Assembly (NCBI RefSeq): GCF_016745425.1
Contig: NZ_JAERVK010000008.1
Location: 124,001-188,000, forward strand
Reading direction: 5' to 3'
Length of the DNA: 64,000 bases
Origin: Candidatus Methylomicrobium oryzae
GTDB taxonomy: Bacteria > Pseudomonadota > Gammaproteobacteria > Methylococcales > Methylomonadaceae
A model generated the notes under the pieces. The model had not been told where the DNA came from. It did no database searches and saw nothing but the letters and a program-made list of their open reading frames with translations. The position numbers and the translations under genes were made by a program. This document shows positions 1 to 11,328 of the stretch, one piece after another. Each line of letters begins with the position of its first letter. Positions within the stretch are counted from its first letter, which is position 1.

Positions 1-797
1 AAATGCCGAATACCGGCGTTTTGGTTTCGAGAATTTTCCGGATCGCTTCGATCGCGTAGGTGCACGGTTCCGGGTCTCCGGGACCGTTAGACAGGAAAAC
101 GCCGTCCGGCTTCATTGCCAGCACGGTTTCGGCGGGCGTTTCGGCCGGCACCACCGTCACCCGACAGCCGCGGTTCGCGAGCAGGCGTAAAATATTGCGT
201 TTCACGCCGAAGTCGTATGCGACTACATGCTTGGCCAGATTTTCGGCCTGGGCGTGCCCCTTGCCGAGCTGCCAGGTATTTTCGCTCCACTCGTAAGTTT
301 CGGTGACCGATACCACCTTCGCCAGATCCATCCCTTTCAGGCCGGGAAAACTTTCGATCGCGGCTTTCGCGGCTTCGATGTCGGCAGTCTCGCCGGCAAC
401 GATCGCACCGCGCTGAGCGCCTTTGTCGCGCAGCAGGCGGGTCAGTTTGCGCGTGTCGATATCGGCAATCGCGACCACCCGATTGGCCTCCAGGTACTGC
501 TGCAAAGTCTGTTCGGAGCGAAAATTGCTCGCCAAAACAGGCAAATCCCGAATCACCAGACCGCTCGCGAACACCTGCGCGGACTCGTCGTCTTCGCTGT
601 TGCAGCCGGTATTGCCAATATGCGGATAGGTCAATGTCACGATCTGCCGGGCATAAGAAGGATCGCTCAAAATCTCCTGATACCCTGTCATCGCGGTATT
701 GAACACGACCTCGCCGACCGAACAGCCGCCGACGCCGATCGACGTTCCCTGAAATACTGTACCATCTTCCAAAACCAATAAAGCCGGTCTAGTCAAA
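1..797 (-). CDS. carA: Carbamoyl-phosphate synthase small subunit (partial)
   Basis: This is the N-terminal part of the glutamine-hydrolysing subunit of carbamoyl-phosphate synthase, which feeds ammonia to CarB for pyrimidine and arginine synthesis. About 265 codons are present. The CarA N-terminal domain is recognisable ([31 protein letters not shown]), followed by the start of the class I amidotransferase domain ([12 protein letters not shown]). The window edge cuts the gene just after VFGI, one residue before the expected nucleophile cysteine, so the catalytic triad cannot be checked. The start is taken as a TTG at 797 because GAGGTGAC lies about 6 nt upstream and an in-frame ATG is lacking there. 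Family assignment is firm; only the start codon is uncertain. Confidence 0.93.
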
Positions 798-1062
798 CAC
801 GTCACCTCTAAATGCGCAAAACGGGATGAATCCGTACGAACGCATCCCGTTACAAAATTGAAATCGTGTAATTTTACGAAATTATCGGGTTTTGGTCATT
901 AACAATTTTGGGAAGAGGCGAATTTTCGGCGGATTGCCGCACTTTTATCTTTCGGCGGGCGACTCCGCTTTGAGGGTTTGACTTTTCAGGCGGCATCCAA
1001 CAGACTAGAGACCTGCAGGATGCTTGCCTCTCAAGTAAACCAAACCGGATAAGGAGGAAAAA

Positions 1063-1470
1063 ATGCCTGCCCCCTCCATCAAGATCTCGTTCCTTGTTTT
1101 GCTGCTACCGTCGCAAACTGCCTTTGCCGAAGATAATCCTTCTCGCTTGATACCGCCAGCCAGAGTAGACTGCTCTTACGATCATCTCACCAGCTATACG
1201 GGTAAAGTCGTCGAGTATCAACGCATGGCCGACCATACTGAACTGCACATCGCAACCGACTGGGGCACCCTTGAAACAGTCCGCCTACCCCATACCAAGC
1301 AGAAGGATTCCGCTGCTCTCTATCTGATCGAAGGAAAAACTTTTGAACCATCGGACTGGCAACGGGTAGAAATTTCCCCCGGCCGACTGCAGCAAGGAGT
1401 TCGAGCCGCTGCCTGGGTTTGCAGCGACAATCAATTACCTGTCATTGACTGGCTACCGCCGAAGGAATGA
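1063..1470 (+). CDS. Small secreted protein of unknown function
   Basis: The 135-residue product begins with a probable signal peptide, hydrophobic about residues 8-22 and ending in QTAFA, so it is likely exported to the periplasm. The mature part is short and polar, with two cysteines (in VDCSYDH and WVCSDN) that could form a disulfide. A strong ribosome binding site (AAGGAGG) precedes the ATG. It ends three bases before the convergent metalloprotease gene. I do not recognise the family. It is probably real, given the good start signal and secretion signature. Confidence 0.6.
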   Translation: MPAPSIKISFLVLLLPSQTAFAEDNPSRLIPPARVDCSYDHLTSYTGKVVEYQRMADHTELHIATDWGTLETVRLPHTKQKDSAALYLIEGKTFEPSDWQRVEISPGRLQQGVRAAAWVCSDNQLPVIDWLPPKE

Positions 1471-1473
1471 ACT

Positions 1474-2445
1474 CTAAAGCCTTGCTCGGTAAGCGATCCA
1501 AGCATCAGCCATCCGATCGCGCTGGCTGCTCGTAAAACTGTCCATGCAGGCGTCGTTGGAATAGTCCATAAAGTTATTGATCGGGTCTATCCCGGGAAAT
1601 TTTTTTCCCTTACACGTGTCCCGACCTACAGGACAGCCATAAGAAGGAGAACGCTCCGCCGGCGTATCTGTGGCACGATCCCCCTTATTATTACTACATC
1701 CGCCCTGAAAAGTATGGTAAAGGCCTAACCAGTGTCCGACTTCATGCGTTGCGGTATCGCCTAAATTGTAAGGTTCTGCGCTGCCGCCGGGGAGGGATGA
1801 AAAAAACACCACCACGCCGTCATTCTTAGGATTTGATGCGTAGGACGCCGGAAATGTCGACCATCCGAGCATACCGCCGACGGTATTCGCACTGTACAGG
1901 TTCAGTGCGTCTGCCCCGCCTTTGCGTAACGCGGTTTTGGCCTCTTCTTCAACCACGGACCCGGACCTCATCGCATACCATCTATCGTTTGCGGTTCTAT
2001 CCACTTCGACAAGATCAAAACGAACCCCGAATCCGCCCCCCGCTCCCGCATAAGCGGCATTGAGTATCGCTACCTGGGCATTAATGGCCGTATCCTGTAC
2101 GTCCCCCTCCCCGGTTTGTGAAGTAATGACATGAAAGTAAATGGGAACGACCGCTTCCGGAATGGCGGTGGTACTAAGCTTGCGTTGCCTGGCCCTTTTT
2201 CGCATCGCGTTATTGATTTTGCGCATAGCAATGGCATCGGGATGAATGGTACCGCAACGAAAACCGTTTTCGACAAATGCACTTTGGCTCGTCCATTCAT
2301 TCTCTCCAATTTTGAAAGCTTTAGAGCCATCCGCTTGGCTTGCGGCTGACAGAGAGAGTGTTCCTATTGCGCCTATCAATAGGGTAACTCGTGAGAAGAT
2401 GTGAGATTTTCCTTTAGAAGAAACTTTAAGTGTCCTGTTAGACAT
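1474..2445 (-). CDS. Secreted M43-type (pappalysin-like) zinc metalloprotease
   Basis: A 323-residue exported protease. The N-terminus has a basic stretch followed by a hydrophobic segment (about residues 19-38) ending in SAASQA, a likely signal peptide. The zinc site HEVGHWLGLYH (HExxHxxGxxH, metzincin type) is complete, and the Met-turn NFMDYSNDACMDSFT lies downstream, the pattern of peptidase family M43B (cytophagalysin/ulilysin group). Cysteine pairs around GGCSNN, YGCPVG and DTCKG fit the disulfides of that family. GGAGGGGT stands just before the ATG. It is convergent with the small secreted protein gene; no operon partner is visible. Substrate cannot be told. Confidence 0.88.
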   Translation of the reverse strand: MSNRTLKVSSKGKSHIFSRVTLLIGAIGTLSLSAASQADGSKAFKIGENEWTSQSAFVENGFRCGTIHPDAIAMRKINNAMRKRARQRKLSTTAIPEAVVPIYFHVITSQTGEGDVQDTAINAQVAILNAAYAGAGGGFGVRFDLVEVDRTANDRWYAMRSGSVVEEEAKTALRKGGADALNLYSANTVGGMLGWSTFPASYASNPKNDGVVVFFSSLPGGSAEPYNLGDTATHEVGHWLGLYHTFQGGCSNNKGDRATDTPAERSPSYGCPVGRDTCKGKKFPGIDPINNFMDYSNDACMDSFTSSQRDRMADAWIAYRARL

Positions 2446-2721
2446 AACCCCTCCTTAAATAATCCTTGGTATGTCGGTGCGTAATTTCAATAGATGATCA
2501 GGTATCTCGTCGATATATCCCCTGCTGCGGTTGAGTTTTTTGAATTGACAGAAATTTTCTTTTACCAGATAAAAACACATCAGTCAAGAGAAAAAGGAAG
2601 GGCTTGCCATTGACTTTAATTCTGATAAAGCGCTGAAAACCAATCCGGAATTCAAAAAGGAGATTGGAAAAACCGGCATACAAAGCGGCTGCTTATCCGA
2701 ATTAACTCGGCAGCCTGATCG

Positions 2722-3121
2722 CTAGAGCATTTTCGCTTTGGGTATATGGCCTTCGTAAGGAAGACACGAAGGAAAACGCGTCATTCCGGCAGGGATTGCC
2801 GGACGACTGCAGGGGCTGCGATTTGCTCCTCGGCAATAGGGCTCCTGGATTGCCTACTTCCTGCATCCCTGCCGTCGTGCAATCGCTGCATTCACGCCCT
2901 TCCTTGGGCTCGTACCTCTGTCCATAGACCACCCTTTCGTGGCGGCATCCATGCAGTCGTGGATCTCGGCACACATCTGTTTGGAACAGATTTGCATGGA
3001 CCCGAAGGGGGCCAGGCCGGAAAGCCGGGCATGAATCCCTGCCGAGATGACGGCTTACTTAACGGCATGGTACCCTTCAGAAAGTAAGGACTTCCCTATA
3101 CGCGATATGAAAATGCTCTAG
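2722..3121. repeat. 400-bp repeat element with 13-bp inverted ends
   Basis: The element is bounded by exact inverted repeats CTAGAGCATTTTC (2722-2734) and its complement (3109-3121); similarity continues imperfectly inward. It lies in the 925-bp gap between the metalloprotease and secA. It contains a copy of the palindromic motif starting TCATTCCGGCAGGGATTGC (from 2780), also found at 26.6 kb. It also holds a 60-bp block (2895-2954) that recurs at 42307-42366 with one mismatch. There is no credible coding frame inside, and I see no direct duplication of the target. A non-autonomous, MITE-like element is the likeliest reading. The rest of the gap (2446-2721, 3122-3308) shows no gene. Confidence 0.6.
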
Positions 3122-3308
3122 TCCGAGCCCGTGGCCTGCATGAGCGACGGGCAATTCATTTGAAGTAGACGCCTCGAGACGAGCTAGAGCGGAGACTCCC
3201 CCATGCACTCATTGAGACTTGGGGAAATTATCTAAAAATGGACCCATGCCACGACAAAACAGCTCGCAATTACATGGCTTTACATAATAGCGTTCGATTT
3301 CATACTGA

Positions 3309-3340
3309 AACGGCGGTTTTCAATTCAGAAAACCGCCGTT
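3309..3340 (-). terminator. Hairpin downstream of secA
   Basis: A perfect 13-bp stem (AACGGCGGTTTTC paired with 3328-3340) with a 6-nt loop lies 31 bases past the secA stop. No long T-run follows on the minus strand, so it may be a weak terminator or an mRNA-stabilising hairpin. Confidence 0.5.
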
Positions 3341-3370
3341 CATTGGAGGATAAGGATAAACAGTCCTAAA

Positions 3371-6088
3371 TCAGTTTATCTTGCCATGGCATTGTTTATA
3401 TTTTTTGCCGGACCCGCAAGGACAAGGATCATTTCGTCCTACCTTGTCGCCATAGCGAACAAACGGTTGAGCGGAGATTGACTCATTTTCAACTTCTTCA
3501 GGGGATGGTTCCTCTGTCGCCAGGGCAGATGCTTCGGCATGCTCGAAATGCATTTCTTTCGGTGCCTGACGTTGTGCGTCAATCGCCTGGATATCTTCTT
3601 CCTGCCGGACCTGAACTTTGCAGAGAATGGTAATCACTTCATACTTGATGTGATCAAGCAGGTGCGTGAACATTTCGAACGCTTCACGCTTGTATTCCTG
3701 CTTCGGGTCTTTCTGGGCATAGCCGCGGAAATGAATACCCTGACGTAGATAATCCATCGCCGCCAGATGTTCCTTCCAGCTGTTGTCGAGCACCTGCAGC
3801 ATCACCGATTTTTCGAAATGGCGCATGACTGCCGGCGTGATTTTCTTTTCTTTGTCCTTATGCGCCTGCTCCATCGCTTCGACGATACGCTCACGCAGGG
3901 ATTCTTCCTGCAGCTTCTTGTCTTCGTCGAGCATCTTCCGAATCGGAACCTCGACGTTGAATTCCTGCAGGAGATGCTCCTCAAGCCCCTCGATATCCCA
4001 TTGTTCTTCCATCGAGCGCGGCGGAATATACTGGTTGATCACGTTGTTGATCACGTCTTTGCGGATCGCGGTGATGATTTCGGAGATTTCTTCGGCCGCC
4101 ATCAGCTCGTTGCGCTGCGCATAGACCACTTTCCGTTGGTCGTTCGCAACATCGTCATAGGCCAGGATTTCCTTGCGGATATCGAAGTTGCGCGCTTCGA
4201 CCTTGCGTTGCGCATTCTCGATCGCACGGGTCACCCACGGATGCTCGATCGCTTCGCCGTGCCCCATGCCGAGCTTCGCCATCAGCCCCGCCACCCGGTC
4301 GGAAGCGAAAATCCGCATCAGGTCGTCTTCGAGCGCCAGGTAGAAACGCGAAGAGCCCGGATCGCCCTGGCGACCGGAACGTCCCCGGAGCTGGTTGTCG
4401 ATCCGGCGGGATTCGTGCCGTTCGGATCCGATTACATGCAAGCCGCCGCTGGCGACCACTTGATTATGGCGATCCAGCCAAGCACCGCGCACACGCTCTT
4501 TCTCTTCTTCGGTCGCATCGGGTCCAAGCGCCTTTAATTCGGCCTCCAGGCTGCCGCCGAGCACGATGTCGGTACCGCGGCCGGCCATATTCGTCGCGAT
4601 CGTGACCGCGCCCGGCTTACCGGCCTGTTCGACGATGTGGGCTTCGCGTTCATGCTGCTTCGCATTCAGCACTTCATGCGGAATGCCCTGTTTTTTCAGC
4701 AGCGCGGACAACCGTTCGGAATTTTCGATCGAGGTGGTACCGACCAGCACCGGTTGCTGGCGTTCGACGCAGCGTTTGATGTCCTCGGCGACGGCCTGGT
4801 ATTTTTCCTCGGCGGTCAAAAACACCACGTCCCCGAGATCCTTGCGGATCATCGGCCGGTGCGTCGGGATCACAACCACTTCGAGTCCGTAAATCTTGTT
4901 CAATTCGAACGCTTCGGTGTCGGCCGTGCCGGTCATTCCGGACAGCTTGTGATAGAGGCGGAAATAGTTCTGGAAGGTGATCGAAGCCAGCGTCTGGTTT
5001 TCGCTTTGAATCGGCACATGTTCCTTCGCTTCGATCGCCTGATGCAGACCTTCGGACCAGCGCCGGCCCGGCATAATCCGGCCGGTGAATTCGTCGACGA
5101 TGATGACCTGATTGTTCTGCACGATGTAGTGCACGTCCTTTTTGAACAGTGCATGGGCGCGCAGCGAAGCACTCAGATAATGCATCAGGCGGATATTGGA
5201 AGCGTCGTAGAGACTGCTGTCCTCCATCATCAGGCCATGTTCGACCATCAGACGCTCGACCCGCTCGTGACCCTCTTCGGTCAAATGGACCTGGCGCGTT
5301 TTTTCATCGACCGAATAATCGCCGGGACCGTGTTCTTTTTCCTGTTTGGTCAGGTAAGGAATGATCGCGTTGGCTTTGATGTAAATTTCGGAGCTTTCTT
5401 CGGAAGGGCCGGAGATGATTAACGGCGTCCGGGCTTCGTCGATCAGGATCGAGTCAACTTCGTCGACGATCGCAAAATGCAATTCACGCTGGACTTTTTC
5501 TTCCAGGCTGAATGCCATGTTGTCGCGCAGATAGTCGAAGCCGAATTCGTTGTTGGTGCCGTAAGTAATGTCACAGGCATAGGATTGGCGACGGGCATCG
5601 TAGTCCATCTGGCTGACGATCACGCCGGTCGTCATACCCAAGAAGCCGTACAGCCGCCCCATCCATTCGGCGTCGCGACGCGCCAGGTAATCGTTCACGG
5701 TGACCACGTGCACGCCGCGTCCCGGCAGCGCGTTCAGGTAAGCCGCCAGCGTCGCCATCAGCGTCTTGCCTTCGCCGGTCTTCATTTCGGCGATCTTGCC
5801 GTCATGCAGGATCATCCCGCCGATCAACTGCACATCGTAATGGCGCATCTTGAAGACCCGCGACGAGGCTTCCCGGACAGCGGCAAAAGCTTCGGGAATC
5901 AGATTGTCGAGCTTTTCGCCCTGGGCAAGGCGGTCACGGAACTCCTGAGTTTTCGCCCGTAAGGCGTCGTCGGACAGCTTTTCAAACTCAGCAGACAAGG
6001 CATTGATCTTTTTGACCAATTTTCTTTTCTTTTTTACCAGCCTGTCGTTTCGGCTCCCTACAACAAATTTGACCAGCTTACCCAGCAT
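3371..6088 (-). CDS. secA: Preprotein translocase ATPase SecA
   Basis: SecA is the ATP-driven motor that pushes unfolded preproteins through the SecYEG channel of the inner membrane. The 905-residue length is normal for proteobacteria. The Walker A motif TGEGKT is at residues 104-109 and the [14 protein letters not shown] motif (DEAD-type box) at about 209. The preprotein cross-linking region and second nucleotide-binding fold follow ([26 protein letters not shown]). The extreme C-terminus has the zinc-binding SecB-interaction tail ([14 protein letters not shown]). The gene is followed by a hairpin at 3309-3340 and preceded on the same strand by a small membrane protein gene. No SecM-like arrest gene is visible upstream. 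Confidence 0.98.
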   Translation of the reverse strand: MLGKLVKFVVGSRNDRLVKKKRKLVKKINALSAEFEKLSDDALRAKTQEFRDRLAQGEKLDNLIPEAFAAVREASSRVFKMRHYDVQLIGGMILHDGKIAEMKTGEGKTLMATLAAYLNALPGRGVHVVTVNDYLARRDAEWMGRLYGFLGMTTGVIVSQMDYDARRQSYACDITYGTNNEFGFDYLRDNMAFSLEEKVQRELHFAIVDEVDSILIDEARTPLIISGPSEESSEIYIKANAIIPYLTKQEKEHGPGDYSVDEKTRQVHLTEEGHERVERLMVEHGLMMEDSSLYDASNIRLMHYLSASLRAHALFKKDVHYIVQNNQVIIVDEFTGRIMPGRRWSEGLHQAIEAKEHVPIQSENQTLASITFQNYFRLYHKLSGMTGTADTEAFELNKIYGLEVVVIPTHRPMIRKDLGDVVFLTAEEKYQAVAEDIKRCVERQQPVLVGTTSIENSERLSALLKKQGIPHEVLNAKQHEREAHIVEQAGKPGAVTIATNMAGRGTDIVLGGSLEAELKALGPDATEEEKERVRGAWLDRHNQVVASGGLHVIGSERHESRRIDNQLRGRSGRQGDPGSSRFYLALEDDLMRIFASDRVAGLMAKLGMGHGEAIEHPWVTRAIENAQRKVEARNFDIRKEILAYDDVANDQRKVVYAQRNELMAAEEISEIITAIRKDVINNVINQYIPPRSMEEQWDIEGLEEHLLQEFNVEVPIRKMLDEDKKLQEESLRERIVEAMEQAHKDKEKKITPAVMRHFEKSVMLQVLDNSWKEHLAAMDYLRQGIHFRGYAQKDPKQEYKREAFEMFTHLLDHIKYEVITILCKVQVRQEEDIQAIDAQRQAPKEMHFEHAEASALATEEPSPEEVENESISAQPFVRYGDKVGRNDPCPCGSGKKYKQCHGKIN

Positions 6089-6190
6089 GTTTATTCCGAA
6101 ATAATAATTATGAATAAAAAAGACCGATTATAACCGGTTTACCGCTTTTTTTATAGCGAGGCAGGTTTTACGCCGACAAGGCTCCACGCA

Positions 6191-6694
6191 TCAAAAACAA
6201 CTGCCGTAATTCAGCAGCAAATCTTCGCAATTGAAGAAAATGCGCGGATATTCGACCCGAATGTACAATTTCAAGGCGTATTCGATGAATACGCCAAGGG
6301 TCGCAAAACGGGCGCCCGCACTGTACAGGCGAAGCCCGGTATTTGCCGAGCAGCGCCAGATAGACGCCGTCCACCAGATGATCGGAAGCAGCAGGACAAA
6401 ATGCACATCATCCCAGCTTGACACCGTCCACAACCCCGACCGGGCAAGCCAATCCACAGCGAATAAGACAACGTTTAGAGATAGAAAGAATGGCCAAAAA
6501 GTAGCGACCAGCCACTGTCTTCCGGTCCAGCACGAGAACAAATAATTCTCCGAAGTCCACCGCCCAAGCTTTTCTCCCGGAGCAGGAGTCAAAACCCATA
6601 CCCCCGCGAAAAGGCCGATGATAATGAACAAAGCCTCCGACGGACTAATCAAATCAAGTTGACCGAATAGAATCGGCAACGAATAAACAAACAT
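6191..6694 (-). CDS. Predicted multi-pass membrane protein, unknown
   Basis: The 167-residue product has about four hydrophobic segments: LISPSEALFIIIGLFAGV near the N-terminus, then around WLVATFWPFFLSLNVVLF, FVLLLPIIWWTASI and ARFATLGVFIEYAL. It is rich in tryptophan. I do not recognise a family. The chosen ATG at 6694 has GAGGG six bases upstream; an ATG at 6706 would add four residues. It lies 102 bp upstream of secA on the same strand and is divergent from recA. A co-transcript with secA is possible, but a functional link is not shown. Confidence 0.55.
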   Translation of the reverse strand: MFVYSLPILFGQLDLISPSEALFIIIGLFAGVWVLTPAPGEKLGRWTSENYLFSCWTGRQWLVATFWPFFLSLNVVLFAVDWLARSGLWTVSSWDDVHFVLLLPIIWWTASIWRCSANTGLRLYSAGARFATLGVFIEYALKLYIRVEYPRIFFNCEDLLLNYGSCF

Positions 6695-6835
6695 CACAAC
6701 CCTCATCCGAGACCTATCAAGCCGGCTTGGAATCCCAAAACAACACTACCCCGAACCGGCACCCGTATGTAATAATACTCTATTAAGTTGGGCGGCACTC
6801 CGTTAACTCATCTGATCACTATTAAGGTATAGGCA

Positions 6836-7867
6836 ATGGACGAAAACAGAAAGAAAGCGCTCGGCGTGGCATTGATGCAGATCGAAAAGCAGTTCGGCAA
6901 AGGCTCGGTCATGCGGATGGGCGACGTGGCGGCGGCCCGCGACATCGAGGTGGTGTCGACCGGCTCGTTGGGACTGGATATTGCCTTGGGCTGCGGCGGC
7001 TTGCCGCGCGGCCGGATCGTCGAAATCTACGGGCCGGAATCCTCCGGAAAAACCACGCTGACCTTGCAGGTGATCGCGGAAGTGCAGAAACTGGGCGGCA
7101 CCGCCGCCTTCGTCGATGCCGAGCATGCGCTGGATCCCGGCTATGCCGAAAAAATCGGCGTGAATGTGGACGATCTCTTGGTTTCGCAGCCCGACACCGG
7201 CGAGCAGGCACTCGAAATTACCGACATGCTGGTGCGTTCCGGCGCGGTCGACGTAGTGGTGGTCGATTCGGTTGCTGCGCTGACCCCAAAGGCCGAAATC
7301 GAGGGCGACATGGGCGATTCGCACATGGGCCTGCAGGCGCGGCTGATGTCCCAGGCGCTGCGTAAACTGACTGCCAACATCAAACGCTCGAACACGTTGG
7401 TGATTTTCATCAATCAGATCCGGATGAAGATCGGCGTCATGTTCGGCAATCCCGAAACCACGACCGGCGGCAATGCCCTCAAATTTTACGCCTCGGTGCG
7501 CCTCGACATTCGCAGGATCGGTTCGGTCAAGAAAGGCGAGGAAGTGATCGGCAACGAGACGCGGGTCAAGGTGGTCAAGAACAAGGTCGCCCCCCCGTTC
7601 AAACAGGCTGAATTCGAGATTCTATACGGTGAAGGCATTTCGTTCTACGGCGAGTTGGTCGATCTGGGCGTCAGCTTCGGCCTGATCCAGAAATCCGGTT
7701 CCTGGTACAGCTATGGCGACGAAAAGATCGGCCAGGGTAAGGATAACGCGAAACAGTACCTGAAAGAGCATCCTGACAAGGCCAAGGAAATCGAAACGAA
7801 AATACGCGCGGAAGCGTTCGGCAAAACACTGCCGGTTTCGGACAAGTTCGATCTTGACGAGGAGTAA
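6836..7867 (+). CDS. recA: Recombinase RecA
   Basis: RecA forms the ATP-dependent filament on single-stranded DNA for homologous recombination and stimulates LexA self-cleavage. The 343-residue protein is full length. The Walker A motif GPESSGKTT is at residues 66-74, the Walker B region [10 protein letters not shown] follows, and the L2 loop ([11 protein letters not shown]) is intact. The acidic C-terminal tail ends DKFDLDEE. It is followed after 18 bp by recX, the usual arrangement. I found no classical CTG-N10-CAG LexA operator in the 129 bp between this gene and the divergent membrane protein gene, so SOS control here may use another operator. Confidence 0.98.
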   Translation: MDENRKKALGVALMQIEKQFGKGSVMRMGDVAAARDIEVVSTGSLGLDIALGCGGLPRGRIVEIYGPESSGKTTLTLQVIAEVQKLGGTAAFVDAEHALDPGYAEKIGVNVDDLLVSQPDTGEQALEITDMLVRSGAVDVVVVDSVAALTPKAEIEGDMGDSHMGLQARLMSQALRKLTANIKRSNTLVIFINQIRMKIGVMFGNPETTTGGNALKFYASVRLDIRRIGSVKKGEEVIGNETRVKVVKNKVAPPFKQAEFEILYGEGISFYGELVDLGVSFGLIQKSGSWYSYGDEKIGQGKDNAKQYLKEHPDKAKEIETKIRAEAFGKTLPVSDKFDLDEE

Positions 7868-7885
7868 AATCCGAACCGATTTTAC

Positions 7886-8386
7886 GTGGACCCAACGGAC
7901 GACAAGATCAAGGCCGAATGCCTGCGGCTGTTGGCCGGCCGCGAGCATAGCAGGAAAGAACTGACGCAAAAGCTGGCCCCCAAAGGTTTTGCAAAAGAAG
8001 GCATCGAAGCGGTCCTTGATCAGTTAGCCGAAGAAAACTGGCAAAGCGATGTGCGCTATGCGGAGAGTTACGCACGTTCGCGGATTTTGAAAGGTTACGG
8101 CCCCGTATTTATAACCTACGAACTGCGTCAGAACGGCATCGATTCTGCCCATCTTCCCCCGTTTGATCTCGAAGCGCTCGCCGAGTCGGTGGCAGGCGGG
8201 TGGATGGCGCTTTTACGGCAGGTTTATAGCAGGAAATACGGTAGCGGCCCGGCTCCGAATCGGAACGAATGGGCGAAGCGCAGCCGATTTTTACAACAAC
8301 GCGGTTTTACGAGTGCCATGATTATGGATTTATTTGCCTTTGTGAGGCACGCCGAAACGGGGAATGGATCACTCCCTAATGAATGA
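7886..8386 (+). CDS. recX: Regulatory protein RecX
   Basis: RecX binds and inhibits RecA filaments. The 166-residue product has the RecX helical repeats, for example LLAGREHSRKELTQKL near the N-terminus and the segment EENWQSDVRYAESYARSR. It starts with a GTG 18 bp after the recA stop, so the two are very probably co-transcribed and translation may be coupled. The position between recA and alaS is conserved in many gammaproteobacteria. The C-terminus (FLQQRGFTSAMIMDLF) fits the third helical repeat. Confidence 0.93.
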   Translation: MDPTDDKIKAECLRLLAGREHSRKELTQKLAPKGFAKEGIEAVLDQLAEENWQSDVRYAESYARSRILKGYGPVFITYELRQNGIDSAHLPPFDLEALAESVAGGWMALLRQVYSRKYGSGPAPNRNEWAKRSRFLQQRGFTSAMIMDLFAFVRHAETGNGSLPNE

Positions 8387-8412
8387 AGTTGAGACGAAAG
8401 CTTCGGTATTTT

Positions 8413-8487
8413 GTAGGGTACGCTGTGCGTACCTTTCGCAGAGCTCAATTTAACCGAGCCGAAAACGGTACGCACAGCGTACCCTAC
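8413..8487. repeat. REP pair (GTAGGGTACGCTG family)
   Basis: Two copies of a 21-bp palindromic unit starting GTAGGGTACGCTG face each other (8413-8433 and 8467-8487). They form a BIME-like hairpin in the recX-alaS gap. The same unit opens the composite repeat at 42100. The GTAG head followed by an imperfect palindrome is typical of REPs mobilised by REP-associated tyrosine transposases. Confidence 0.75.
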
Positions 8488-8585
8488 GATTTTCGAAATT
8501 GGTCGCTCTCCCGCGCAACGCATGGAAACGAAAAAAAACACCTCAACAGGAAATTAACTACTTTAGTCTTTTAATCGCATAACCT

Positions 8586-11201
8586 ATGAAAAAGATGACC
8601 AGCGCTGAACTGCGCTCCGCCTTTCTGGAATTCTTCCGCCAACGGGGGCACACGATCGAGCCGTCCAGTTCGTTGATTCCCGGTAACGACCCTACCCTGC
8701 TGTTCACGAATGCCGGCATGGTGCAGTATAAGGATGTCTTTCTAGGCCGCGAGCACAAGGGTTTCAGCCGCGCGGCGACCAGCCAGCGCTGCGTCCGCGC
8801 CGGCGGCAAGCACAACGACCTGGAGAACGTCGGCTATACCGCAAGGCATCATACCTTTTTCGAGATGCTCGGCAACTTCAGTTTCGGCGATTATTTCAAG
8901 AAAGAAGCGATCCATTTCGCCTGGGATTTTTTAACGAAAGAAATGGAAATCCCGCCGCACAAGTTATGGGTGACCGTATTTGAAGAAGACAGCGAAGCCG
9001 AAGCCATCTGGCTGAAAGACGTCGGCATCGACCCTAACCGTTTTTCCCGCATCGGCGCCAAAGACAATTTCTGGTCGATGGGCGACACCGGCCCTTGCGG
9101 CCCCTGCAGCGAAATCTTTTACGACCACGGCGAATCGATTCCCGGCGGCCCGCCCGGTTCGCCCGACGAAGACGGCGACCGTTACATCGAAGTCTGGAAT
9201 CTGGTGTTCATGCAGTACGACCGTGCTGCCGACGGCACCCTGACGCCGCTGCCGAAGCCTTCGGTCGATACCGGCATGGGCCTGGAGCGGATCGCGGCGG
9301 TTTCGCAAGGCGTGCATAGCAATTACGAAATCGACCTGTTCCAAAAATTGCTGAAAGCGGCGGCCGCCTTAGCTGACATCGAGGACTTGAACCAGAGCTC
9401 GCTCCGGGTGATTGCGGACCATATCCGCTCCTGCGCATTCCTGATCGCGGACGGCGTGTTGCCGTCGAACGAAGGGCGCGGTTATGTGCTGCGCCGGATC
9501 ATCCGCCGCGCGATCCGGCACGGCTACCGCCTCGGGATTCGCGACATCTTCTTTTACAAGCTGGTCGCGCCGCTCGCCGAAGAAATGGGCTCGGCCTATC
9601 CCGAACTGAAGAATGCGCAGGCACAAGTCGAACGCATTCTGAAAAAAGAGGAGGAACGCTTTGCGGAAACCTTGGGGCAAGGCATGAAGATCCTCGAAGC
9701 CTGCATCGCCAAACTCGAAGGCCATGTGATTCCGGGCGATACGGTTTTCCAGCTCTACGACACGTATGGATTCCCGGTCGACCTGACCGCCGACTTTGCG
9801 CGCGAGCACAGCCTTTCGGTCGATCATGCCGGCTTTGAGACCGCGATGGCCGCCCAGCGCGACCGAGCCCGCTCGGCCAGCCAGTTCGGCTCCGGTTACG
9901 ATCAGGACATCAAGCTCGACGTCGAGACAGAATTTACCGGTTACCACCATCTCGCCGATCAGGCACATATCGTCGCGCTGTACGTACAGGGCCAGCCGGT
10001 CGAAACCCTGGCGGCCGGCCAGGAAGGCGTGATCGTGCTCGACAAGACGCCTTTCTATGCCGAATCGGGCGGACAGGTCGGCGACTCGGGCACGATCACT
10101 GTCGCCGATTCCGCTTTCGAAGTAACCGATACCCAAAAACAGGGCGGCAATCTGTTTCTGCACAAAGGCAAAGTGCTGAACGGCGCATTCAAGACCGGCC
10201 AGGTTTGTATCGCCAGCGTCAATGTTTCGGATAGACGGGCGACCGCGTTGAATCACTCCGCGACGCACCTTTTGCATGCCGCACTCAAGCAGATCCTCGG
10301 CGATCATGTCGCGCAGAAAGGCTCGCTGGTCAATCCCGAGCGCCTGCGCTTCGATTTCTCACACTTCGAACCGGTCACCAGCGAGCAAATCGCCGAACTG
10401 GAACGGATCGTGAATGAACAGATTCGCCTGAACGCGCCGGTTTCGGCCGAAGTCATGGCGAAAGACGAGGCGGTCAAGGCAGGCGCGGTGGCCTTGTTCG
10501 GCGAAAAATACGGGGCTGAAGTGCGCGTGCTGAAGATCGGCGATTTCTCGACCGAACTGTGCGGCGGCACCCATGCCGAACGCGCCGGCGATATCGGCTG
10601 TTTTAAAATCATCGGCGAAACCGGCGTCGCGGCCGGCGTACGGCGTATCGAAGCGGTCACCGGACAAGGCTGTATCGACTGGATTGCGGGACGCGACAAG
10701 GCGCTCGCCTCGATTGCGGGCCTGTTGAAAAGCTCGCCCGACAAAGCGGCCGAAAAAATCGAACAGCTACTCGAAAAGACCCGCAGCCTCGAAAAGCAGT
10801 TGGAGCGTCTGAACGCAAAATTGGCCAGCTCGGCCGGCGACGAACTCGGCGCCAAAGCCGTCGAGGTAAACGGCATCAAGGTGCTGGCGGTCAAGCTCGA
10901 CGGCGTCGATCCGAAGTCCCTGCGGGACCTGGTCGACCAGTTGAAGAACAAACTCGGCAGCGCGGCGATCGTACTCGCGACCGTCGACGGCGATAAGGTC
11001 AGCCTGATCGCGGGCGTCACGAAAGATCAGACAGGTCGCGTGAAGGCCGGCGATCTGGTCAATTTCGTTGCGACCCAGGTCGGCGGCAAAGGCGGTGGCC
11101 GGCCGGATATGGCGCAGGCGGGCGGCACCGATCCGTCCGGGCTGGCGAAGGCCTTGGCCGACGTGCCGGCGTGGGTGCAGACGCAAACCGCATCCGCGTA
11201 G
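8586..11201 (+). CDS. alaS: Alanyl-tRNA synthetase
   Basis: The enzyme charges tRNA-Ala and proofreads mischarged serine or glycine. The 871-residue length is standard. The class II catalytic core is at the N-terminus ([35 protein letters not shown]). The editing domain carries the zinc ligands HSATHLLH and [11 protein letters not shown]. The C-Ala oligomerisation region ends in [15 protein letters not shown]. The gene is followed 127 bp later by lysC. Its stop codon TAG is the TAG of a REP head (GTAG) that begins in the last codon, so a repeat insertion has reached exactly the end of the gene. Confidence 0.98.
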   Translation: MKKMTSAELRSAFLEFFRQRGHTIEPSSSLIPGNDPTLLFTNAGMVQYKDVFLGREHKGFSRAATSQRCVRAGGKHNDLENVGYTARHHTFFEMLGNFSFGDYFKKEAIHFAWDFLTKEMEIPPHKLWVTVFEEDSEAEAIWLKDVGIDPNRFSRIGAKDNFWSMGDTGPCGPCSEIFYDHGESIPGGPPGSPDEDGDRYIEVWNLVFMQYDRAADGTLTPLPKPSVDTGMGLERIAAVSQGVHSNYEIDLFQKLLKAAAALADIEDLNQSSLRVIADHIRSCAFLIADGVLPSNEGRGYVLRRIIRRAIRHGYRLGIRDIFFYKLVAPLAEEMGSAYPELKNAQAQVERILKKEEERFAETLGQGMKILEACIAKLEGHVIPGDTVFQLYDTYGFPVDLTADFAREHSLSVDHAGFETAMAAQRDRARSASQFGSGYDQDIKLDVETEFTGYHHLADQAHIVALYVQGQPVETLAAGQEGVIVLDKTPFYAESGGQVGDSGTITVADSAFEVTDTQKQGGNLFLHKGKVLNGAFKTGQVCIASVNVSDRRATALNHSATHLLHAALKQILGDHVAQKGSLVNPERLRFDFSHFEPVTSEQIAELERIVNEQIRLNAPVSAEVMAKDEAVKAGAVALFGEKYGAEVRVLKIGDFSTELCGGTHAERAGDIGCFKIIGETGVAAGVRRIEAVTGQGCIDWIAGRDKALASIAGLLKSSPDKAAEKIEQLLEKTRSLEKQLERLNAKLASSAGDELGAKAVEVNGIKVLAVKLDGVDPKSLRDLVDQLKNKLGSAAIVLATVDGDKVSLIAGVTKDQTGRVKAGDLVNFVATQVGGKGGGRPDMAQAGGTDPSGLAKALADVPAWVQTQTASA

Positions 11202-11285
11202 GTTGGGTTAGCGAAGCGTAACCCGACATCATGATATCCGCATCATCGCATATTGTCGGGTTACGCTATCGCTAACCCAACCTAC
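11198..11285. repeat. REP pair between alaS and lysC
   Basis: An inverted pair of units starting GTAGGTTGGGTTAGCG lies head to head. The left unit begins inside the last codon of alaS and supplies its stop; the right unit ends at about 11285. The spacer is A+T rich and about 27 bp. The transcript would form a long stable hairpin. Confidence 0.75.
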
Positions 11286-11328
11286 ACATCCAATTCATAC
11301 ATACCGATAAAATTCAAACAGGTTAACA

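Noticed and set aside
3767-5422. Long open frames opposite to secA (256 and 261 residues)
   Set aside because: They are antisense shadows of a strongly coding gene, with no start signals or family likeness.
6707-6835. LexA operator before recA
   Set aside because: No CTG-N10-CAG or close variant found by eye in this stretch.
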